From positions 1,292-14,444 of the forward strand of contig JAGRKR010000053.1 in NCBI GenBank assembly GCA_020442225.1: 13,153 bases of DNA, written 5' to 3'. Shown piece by piece: positions 7,372 to 13,153 of the stretch (position 1 is the stretch's first letter; every line of letters begins with the position of its first letter). The notes below the pieces were generated by a model that did no database searches, was not told the DNA's origin, and worked only from the letters and a program-made list of their open reading frames with translations. Source of the DNA: Hyphomicrobiaceae bacterium (GTDB lineage Bacteria > Pseudomonadota > Alphaproteobacteria > Rhizobiales > Hyphomicrobiaceae). Position numbers and translations under genes: made by a program.

Positions 7372-7602
7372 ATCACCCTCCTGGATTTTGGAGCCGGCAG
7401 GGCCGCGCAATACGCCCCTCCTTGCCCGTAGCACGTCTGTCGCTCCGCGCATTTCCCGGCGCGGCACTGACCTGGACCCTATGCCAGAGCCGAGCCCATT
7501 TCAATCGCGGGCCGGTTGCAACGGTACTGGTCAAGCGAGATACCCGATATATGATTGCCGCCCATGAGCCCGCGAGGGGCGGAACAGCAAACGAGGAACC
7601 CA
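7372..7602. promoter_or_regulatory. Divergent intergenic control region between the TAXI operon and the M20 peptidase gene
   Basis: This 231-base region must hold the promoters for both directions. Leftward, a sigma70-like pair can be read on the minus strand: TTGAAA (7504-7499), 17 bases, then TAGGGT (7481-7476). This would give a leader of roughly 100 bases. That leader contains an inverted repeat, CCGCGC/GCGCGG (7445-7450 and 7459-7464), and ends with a strong AGGAGG. Rightward there is no convincing pair; an AT-rich patch around 7540-7556 (atacccgatatatgatt) stands out in otherwise GC-rich DNA and may be part of a promoter. GTTGCAAC (7515-7522), a perfect 8-base palindrome, sits just upstream of the leftward -35. 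No regulator gene is adjacent. The existence of a control region follows from gene orientation; the individual boxes are eye-read and weak. Confidence 0.4.
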
Positions 7603-8781
7603 ATGGGGCCGAAGAACGAGCGCGAGAAGGCAGTGTGCGATTGGTTGGCCGCACAAAAGGGAGCGATGCTCTCTCTCATCGAGAAGCTGGTCAACACCGA
7701 CTCCAACTCGCGCGACAAGGCCGGCGTGGACGCGGCGGGCGAGATCCTGAAGGCGCACTACCGCGGCATCGGCCTCGAACCGGAAACCATTCCTCACGAC
7801 ACCTTCGGCGACGCCATCCGCGTGCCGCTGCCCAATCCGACCGCCAACGATCAGCGCCCGATCGTGCTCATGGGCCACCGCGATACCGTCTTTCCAACCG
7901 GCGAGGTGAAGCGACGCCCCTTCCGCATCGACGGCGACCGCGCCTTCGGTCCGGGCGTCGCCGACATGAAGTCGGGCCTGGTCATGAACGCGTTCATCGT
8001 CGAGGCCTTCAAGCACCATGGCGGTAATCCCGGGCCGCTCGTGGCGCTCATCACCAGCGACGAGGAGATCGCCTCGCCGTCGTCCCGGCCCGTCATCGAG
8101 GCCGAGGCGCGGGAGGCCCGCGTCGTCTTCAACGCCGAGCCGGGGCGCCCCACCGGCAACGTGGTCAAGTCGCGCAAGGGTGGCGTCTTCATGACATTCG
8201 AGATCACGGGCAAGGCCGCCCACTCCGGCAGCATGCACCAGCACGGCATTTCGGCCATCGAGGAACTGGCGCAGAAGACCATCGCCATTCACAAGCTGAC
8301 CAACTACGACAGCGGCATTACGCTGAATGTCGGTTTGATCCGCGGCGGCCAGACGGTGAACACGGTTGCGCCCTGGGCATCCGGTGAGATCGACATGCGC
8401 TACAAGCGCGTGGCCGACCGGGACAAGGCGCTTGCGGCCATCCGCAGGATCATCGACACGCCGACGGTCGCCGGCACCACGGCGACGCTGCGGATCGACG
8501 GCGAGTTCCTGTCGCTGGAGCAGACCGCGGAATCGGAGCGCCTGCTGGCCCTATATCAAGGCACGGCCGCGGCTGCCGGGCTGAAGGTGGAAGGCGAGGC
8601 GAGCGGCGGCTGCGCGGATTCGGGCTACACCGCCGCCGTCGGCTGTCCGACGATCTGCGGCGTGGGTCCGGTCGGCGGCAAGGGGCATACGCCTGACGAA
8701 TATCTGGAGATCGAAACCATCGTGCCGCGCGCGCAGGCGACCGCGCTCGCCATCATGCGTCTGGCGGACGCGGAAATCTGA
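7603..8781 (+). CDS. M20 family metallopeptidase (glutamate carboxypeptidase / amidohydrolase type)
   Basis: A 392-residue cytoplasmic dizinc hydrolase of the M20 family, closest in appearance to carboxypeptidase G2-like enzymes. All expected active-site positions are present: His92 and Asp94 in MGHRDTVFP, bridging Asp121 in GVADMKSG, the Glu154-Glu155 pair in TSDEEIASP (general base and zinc ligand), Glu179 in NAEPGR, and His362 in GKGHTPDEY. The dimerisation/lid domain lies at about residues 190-300 and includes GKAAHSGSMHQHGISAIEEL, with the substrate-binding His of this family. Members remove a C-terminal glutamate or cleave N-acyl amino acids. The ATG at 7603 has a GAGG site 6 bases upstream. 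Upstream in-frame alternatives (ATG 7564, TTG 7555) lack one. It is the only rightward gene between two leftward transporter operons, so it may be co-regulated with the TAXI operon through the shared region. The exact substrate cannot be told. Confidence 0.94.
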   Translation: MGPKNEREKAVCDWLAAQKGAMLSLIEKLVNTDSNSRDKAGVDAAGEILKAHYRGIGLEPETIPHDTFGDAIRVPLPNPTANDQRPIVLMGHRDTVFPTGEVKRRPFRIDGDRAFGPGVADMKSGLVMNAFIVEAFKHHGGNPGPLVALITSDEEIASPSSRPVIEAEAREARVVFNAEPGRPTGNVVKSRKGGVFMTFEITGKAAHSGSMHQHGISAIEELAQKTIAIHKLTNYDSGITLNVGLIRGGQTVNTVAPWASGEIDMRYKRVADRDKALAAIRRIIDTPTVAGTTATLRIDGEFLSLEQTAESERLLALYQGTAAAAGLKVEGEASGGCADSGYTAAVGCPTICGVGPVGGKGHTPDEYLEIETIVPRAQATALAIMRLADAEI

Positions 8782-8823
8782 CGCCGCCCACCCGCAGCCA
8801 ATGCCGCCCCAGGGGCCGACGCT

Positions 8824-10479
<1,656 letters not shown>

Positions 10480-10483
10480 GGCC

Positions 10484-10990
10484 TCACCTCCCGATGATCA
10501 TGGGCAGGATCATGCCCTCGGGCAGGATGACCCTCAGCGCGAACGTGAAGATGGCCCACATGCCGCCGATCGTCGCCGCGGCGACCAAGGCATGTGTCAC
10601 GAGCTCGCGAGGCCCGGCGCCGCCGATCAGAGTCATCGTCAGGAAGACCAGGAGAATGCCGCCGATGAGCACGCCGAGCACCGGCAGCGTCGCCAGGAAC
10701 GCGAAATAGAGCAGGAGGCAGAGGATCGGGTTCTTGTAGCGTTGCAGCCAGTTGCCGGCGACCACCGGCCGATCGCCGTCAGCCACCGACTCTGCAAGAG
10801 TGCCTCGCAGCGATTGCACGAGATAGACGACGCCGAGCACCATCATGACCGACAGGATGGTCTGCGGCCACACGCTCGCGCGCATGGTGCCGTCGTTGCG
10901 GGTCTGGATGTCGAAGCTCAGCCAGAATGCCGCCCCTGTGAACGCGAGCAGCACGAGTGCGGCGATGGTATCGCGTCGTGACAGACCCAT
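10484..10990 (-). CDS. tctB: Tripartite tricarboxylate transporter small subunit TctB
   Basis: A 168-residue membrane protein with four to five hydrophobic segments (about 8-25, 42-60, two within 86-122, and 131-153). The order and length match TctB. Typical traits are the early charged loop SFDIQTRNDGTMRASVWPQT (25-44), where the second membrane segment begins, and the C-terminal VILPEGMILPMIIGR. The subunit is required for TctA function but is poorly conserved, so identification leans on position between tctC and tctA as well as topology. I chose the ATG at 10990, preceded by GGGAG at 7 bases. An in-frame ATG at 11047 would place an arginine-rich, unconserved tail inside the hairpin-bearing gap after tctC. 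The stop lies 4 bases from the tctA start. Confidence 0.9.
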   Translation of the reverse strand: MGLSRRDTIAALVLLAFTGAAFWLSFDIQTRNDGTMRASVWPQTILSVMMVLGVVYLVQSLRGTLAESVADGDRPVVAGNWLQRYKNPILCLLLYFAFLATLPVLGVLIGGILLVFLTMTLIGGAGPRELVTHALVAAATIGGMWAIFTFALRVILPEGMILPMIIGR

Positions 10991-11019
10991 GTCGGGACTC
11001 CCAATGACACCTGAGGCAA

Positions 11020-11045
11020 GCGACCCCGCACGAGGACGGGGTCGC
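11020..11045 (-). other. Intergenic stem-loop 2 between tctC and tctB
   Basis: GCGACCCCG (11020-11028) and CGGGGTCGC (11037-11045) make a perfect 9-bp, very GC-rich stem with an 8-base loop, 30 bases before the tctB start. In the mRNA it is the second of two hairpins between tctC and tctB. There is no T-run after it. A role in partial termination or in protecting the tctC message from 3' decay would fit the usual need for much more binding protein than permease. Confidence 0.5.
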
Positions 11046-11072
11046 AAGAGTTCGATCGATCGACGTGCAGGT

Positions 11073-11094
11073 GGCGGGGCTCGGCTGCCCCGCC
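11073..11094 (-). other. Intergenic stem-loop 1 between tctC and tctB
   Basis: GGCGGGGC (11073-11080) and GCCCCGCC (11087-11094) form a perfect 8-bp all-GC stem with a 6-base loop, beginning 10 bases after the tctC stop in the direction of transcription. It is followed by a short spacer containing the self-complementary CGATCGATCG (about 11053-11062) and then by stem-loop 2. It lacks a T-tract, so it is more likely an mRNA-stability element or weak attenuator than a full terminator. Confidence 0.5.
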
Positions 11095-11104
11095 GCGTCA
11101 GGCG

Positions 11105-12085
11105 CTATTTCTTTTTCTTGAACATGCCGATCTTGATGGCGATCTTCTCGTGGCGGTCATACTCCTTCTTCCACCACGCGCCATAGGCGGCCGGACCGAG
11201 GAAAATGAGATCGGTCTCCTTGGTCGAGAACTGCTTGACCAGCGCCGGGTCCTTGATCGCCTTCTCGAAGACGCTCGCCCAGTAAGCGACGGTCGCCTTC
11301 GGCGTGCCCTTCGGGGCCATGATGCCGCGATTGAGGGCATAGGTCATGTCGATGCCCAGCTCCTTCATCGTCGGCATGTTGGGGAAGCGCTTGGAGCGCT
11401 TCACATCGGCCAGAACAAGCGGCTTCAGCTCACCCGATTCGAAGTGCTTGCCCGACGTCGTCACGTTGGTGGTGCCGAGCTGCACGGTATTGGACAGCAG
11501 CGCGGTAGCGCGCTGCGCCGTGCCGTCGAACGGGATGTACTTGAACTTCACGCCGGCCATATCCTCGAGGATGAGCCAGCCGAACTGACTGGTCGAGCCG
11601 AAGGTCGCACCGACCTTGACGGTATCGGGCTTGGCCTTGGCCTCGGCGAGCATCTCCTTGAAGGTCTTCCAGGGCGCCTTGCCGGACGCGGCGAAAACCT
11701 CGGGGGTGCTGGTCAGGTGCGCGACCGGCTCGAACTTGTCCCAGGTGAAATCGATGCGGCCGTTGAGGTAGGAGATCAGCGCGCTCTGGTGAATGGCGAA
11801 AAGCGTACAGCCGTCGGCCTTGGCCTTGGCCGCTTCCTTGGCGCCCTTGTTGCCGCCCTGGCCCGGCACGGTGACGAGCTGGATCTTGTGCTTCGGGCTG
11901 AGCCGGTTCACGGCCTCCTCGAAGATCTGGAAGATCACGTAGGTGTCGCCACCGGCGCCCCAGGGCACGATCAGCTTCGCGGTGCTGCAGGGTGGCTCGC
12001 CGGCGGCCTGGGCAGGCACAGACGTCGAGAACTGTGCGGCAAGGCCGATAGCGGCGGCGGCAAGAAGCGCTTTTCGTCGCGTCAT
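11105..12085 (-). CDS. tctC: Tripartite tricarboxylate transporter solute-binding protein TctC (Bug family)
   Basis: A 326-residue periplasmic binding protein. It has a signal peptide MTRRKALLAAAAIGLAAQ..., with a likely cut after residue 27 (VPAQA, before AGE). The Bug/TctC fold shows the first ligand loop, LIVPWGAGGDTYV (38-50), with Asp47 in place of the usual amino-acid-binding Asp. It is followed by VPGQGGNKGAKEAAKAKADGCT (73-94), a variant of the NxPGAGGxxG...A..xPDGYT motif, and later FKYIPFDGTAQRATALLSNTVQLG. It would capture the TTT substrate and dock to TctAB. The ATG (12085) has GGGAG 6 bases upstream. The protein ends in an unusual lysine tail (GMFKKKK). It is the first gene of its operon and lies 114 bases from the divergent nadX. 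Bug proteins bind a wide range of carboxylates and some amino acids; the ligand is unknown. Confidence 0.92.
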   Translation of the reverse strand: MTRRKALLAAAAIGLAAQFSTSVPAQAAGEPPCSTAKLIVPWGAGGDTYVIFQIFEEAVNRLSPKHKIQLVTVPGQGGNKGAKEAAKAKADGCTLFAIHQSALISYLNGRIDFTWDKFEPVAHLTSTPEVFAASGKAPWKTFKEMLAEAKAKPDTVKVGATFGSTSQFGWLILEDMAGVKFKYIPFDGTAQRATALLSNTVQLGTTNVTTSGKHFESGELKPLVLADVKRSKRFPNMPTMKELGIDMTYALNRGIMAPKGTPKATVAYWASVFEKAIKDPALVKQFSTKETDLIFLGPAAYGAWWKKEYDRHEKIAIKIGMFKKKK

Positions 12086-12199
12086 TGAAATCTCCCGATC
12101 GATTACGCACCGTGCTATTGGGACGGAGCAGAAGTGCCTTTGTTATCATGCTGGGGCGGCCCGGCAAACGGATAACGCGGGCGGCAAGGGAGTTTGAGA
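12086..12199. promoter_or_regulatory. Divergent promoter region between tctC and nadX
   Basis: This is a 114-base gap between two outward-facing starts. Rightward, TTGGGA (12118-12123), a 17-base spacer and TGTTAT (12141-12146) form a plausible sigma70 pair, 54 bases before the nadX ATG. Leftward, TTGCCG followed at 16 bases by TAACAA on the minus strand (about 12159-12132) is a weaker candidate. The two candidate promoters overlap, so a single bound factor could control both genes. Orientation supports a control region; the boxes are eye-read. Confidence 0.35.
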
Positions 12200-13045
12200 A
12201 TGTCGATCTCCGAGGATGTCGTCACGGGTCGCAAGCGTGCCTTGAAATTGGGCATTGCCAGCCTGGGGACGATTGGTCTTTCCGTCGCTCGCCGCGTCGA
12301 CGCCGGCGATCTGCCGGGCTTCGAGCTCGCCGCCGTCGCCGCTCGCAATCTCGACAAGGCGCGCCGCAACCTCGAAGGCTTCCGCACACTGCCGCAGCTT
12401 GCGCCGCCGACCGCGCTCGCCGACGCTTGCGACGTCGTGGTCGAGTGCGCGCCCGCCGCACTCTTCCGCGAGATCGCGGAGAGCGTGATCGGCAAGGGTC
12501 GCATCTTCGTGCCGCTGTCCGTCGGCCGGCTGCTCGAGCACATGGAGCTCGTCGACCTGGCGCGGCGCACTGGCGCGCGCATCATCGTGCCGACCGGCGC
12601 GCTCCTCGGCCTCGACGCCGTCAAGGCTGTGGCGGAGGGCTCGATCACCAGCATTCGCATGACCACGCGCAAGCCGCCGAAGGGGCTCGCCGGCGCGCCG
12701 CATCTCGTCGCCAACGCCATCTCGATCGACGGCCTGACCGAGCCCAAGAAGGTTTTCTCCGGCTCGGCGCGCGAGGCCGCACGCGGCTTCCCCGCCAACG
12801 TCAACGTGGCCGCCGCGCTGGCGCTCGCCGGCATCGGACCGGATCGCACGGAGGTCGAGATCTGGGCCGATCCGACGGTGCGTCACAACACCCATACGAT
12901 CGCGGTCACATCCGATTCCTCGGACTTCACCATGACCATCCAGAACATTCCCTCGGTGGAGAATCCGGCCACGGGTCGCATCACCGCGTTGAGTGTGATC
13001 GCGACGCTGCGCCGCCTGACGGCACCACTCGTAGTCGGCACCTGA
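12200..13045 (+). CDS. nadX: Putative L-aspartate dehydrogenase
   Basis: A 281-residue protein of the aspartate dehydrogenase family (NAD(P)-dependent oxidation of L-aspartate to iminoaspartate, EC 1.4.1.21). An N-terminal Rossmann fold begins at LKLGIASLGTIGLSVARRV (15-33), and the DVVVECAP segment lies at 78-85. The family C-terminal signature is clear: GFPANVNVAAALALAGIG (196-213), then TEVEIWADPTVRHNTHTIAV (217-236), then FTMTIQNIPSVENPATGRITALSVIATLRRL. His232 in NxHxI is the expected catalytic histidine. The start at 12200 has AGGGAG 7 bases upstream. Oddities are a 14-residue polar N-terminal extension and Ser21 where the first glycine of the GxGxxG dinucleotide motif is expected. In the cell it could supply iminoaspartate for NAD synthesis or deaminate an amino acid from catabolism. 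Its pairing with a tct operon favours the latter; other small amino-acid-like substrates are possible. Confidence 0.88.
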   Translation: MSISEDVVTGRKRALKLGIASLGTIGLSVARRVDAGDLPGFELAAVAARNLDKARRNLEGFRTLPQLAPPTALADACDVVVECAPAALFREIAESVIGKGRIFVPLSVGRLLEHMELVDLARRTGARIIVPTGALLGLDAVKAVAEGSITSIRMTTRKPPKGLAGAPHLVANAISIDGLTEPKKVFSGSAREAARGFPANVNVAAALALAGIGPDRTEVEIWADPTVRHNTHTIAVTSDSSDFTMTIQNIPSVENPATGRITALSVIATLRRLTAPLVVGT

Positions 13046-13059
13046 GGGCGTCGCGCCCT
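13045..13059. terminator. Small GC-rich hairpin after nadX
   Basis: AGGGCG (13045-13050) and CGCCCT (13054-13059) form a 6-bp perfect stem with a 3-base loop that starts at the last base of the nadX stop codon. A second weaker repeat follows (CGGCC at 13072-13076, GGCCG at 13084-13088). Both lie in the 44-base gap before the stop of the convergent gene at the right edge, so they may serve as a shared transcript end. There is no T-tract. Confidence 0.35.
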
Positions 13060-13089
13060 GAACGTGCGCGTCGGCCGTACGCTGGCCGC

Positions 13090-13153
13090 CTATGCCGCCG
13101 GCCAGGTCGCGAAGCCCTTCCAGATATAGTAGAGCGCGCCGGCAACGATGATG
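13090..13153 (-). CDS. C-terminal fragment of a minus-strand gene running off the right edge, possibly a membrane protein
   Basis: Reading leftward from the window end, one frame gives IIVAGALYYIWKGFATWPAA and then a TAG stop (complement of 13090-13092). The stretch is hydrophobic and aromatic, with a single lysine near its end, as at the C-terminus of a last transmembrane helix. Small transporters of the EamA/DMT type often end in a similar IVAG-LY-I pattern, but 20 residues are too few to assign a family. The other two minus-strand frames look less protein-like: one is arginine-rich. The gene converges on nadX with a 44-base gap. The start lies outside the window. Confidence 0.4.
   Translation of the reverse strand, partial: IIVAGALYYIWKGFATWPAA

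Noticed and set aside
7555..7602. Upstream in-frame starts for the M20 gene (TTG 7555, ATG 7564)
   Set aside because: Neither has a ribosome-binding site, and both add an unconserved tail. The ATG at 7603 has a GAGG site at proper spacing.
11020..11094. Calling the tctC-tctB hairpins intrinsic terminators
   Set aside because: No run of T follows either stem in the direction of transcription, and tctB and tctA need read-through to be expressed unless they have their own promoter.
11150..12088. A 312-codon plus-strand open frame opposite tctC, and similar long frames at 6427-7431, 9067-9834, 7531-8292 (minus) and 12146-12895 (minus)
   Set aside because: All lie antisense to confidently identified genes and show shadow-type composition without motifs.

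Overview
The window is GC-rich, densely coded bacterial DNA. Several features point to an alphaproteobacterium, probably of the Hyphomicrobiales (Rhizobiales): a DUF4169 / ribbon-helix-helix gene pair, a TAXI-type TRAP transporter with fused membrane subunits, a tripartite tricarboxylate (TTT/Tct) transporter, and strong GC bias at third codon positions. This placement rests on gene families and composition, since no rRNA or other phylogenetic marker is present. I support 12 genes, one of them cut by the right edge. There is no gene-free stretch longer than about 300 bases, and I saw no tRNA, rRNA, CRISPR array, insertion sequence or integrase.

Layout, left to right. Positions 1-7371 are one long minus-strand series. 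In transcription order it holds a TAXI solute-binding protein (7371-6361), a fused TRAP permease (6341-4353), a gamma-glutamyltransferase-family amidohydrolase (4318-2525), an NtaA/SnaA/DszA-type flavin-dependent monooxygenase (2403-1045), its likely flavin reductase partner (977-486), a DUF4169 protein (437-228) and a small ribbon-helix-helix protein (231-1). An M20 metallopeptidase (7603-8781) is read rightward, away from the TAXI gene, across a 231-base divergent control region. It converges on a second minus-strand operon, tctC-tctB-tctA (12085-8824), with a 10-bp perfect inverted repeat at the junction. A putative L-aspartate dehydrogenase (nadX, 12200-13045) diverges from tctC. The right edge holds the last codons of a minus-strand gene, possibly a membrane protein.

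Working together (inference). Two binding-protein-dependent secondary transporters, of unrelated families (TRAP-TAXI and TTT), flank enzymes that attack C-N bonds: an Ntn-type amidohydrolase, an M20 carboxypeptidase/amidase, a two-component FMN-dependent N-dealkylase-like monooxygenase, and an amino-acid dehydrogenase. This reads as a catabolic island for scavenging one or more N-substituted or amide-linked amino acids or carboxylates (for example gamma-glutamyl compounds, N-acyl amino acids or aminopolycarboxylates), ending in an amino acid that a dehydrogenase could deaminate. The substrate cannot be read from the sequence. No transcriptional regulator typical of such a locus (LysR, GntR, IclR) lies in the window. 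The two small genes at the left end look like general alphaproteobacterial genes rather than part of the pathway.
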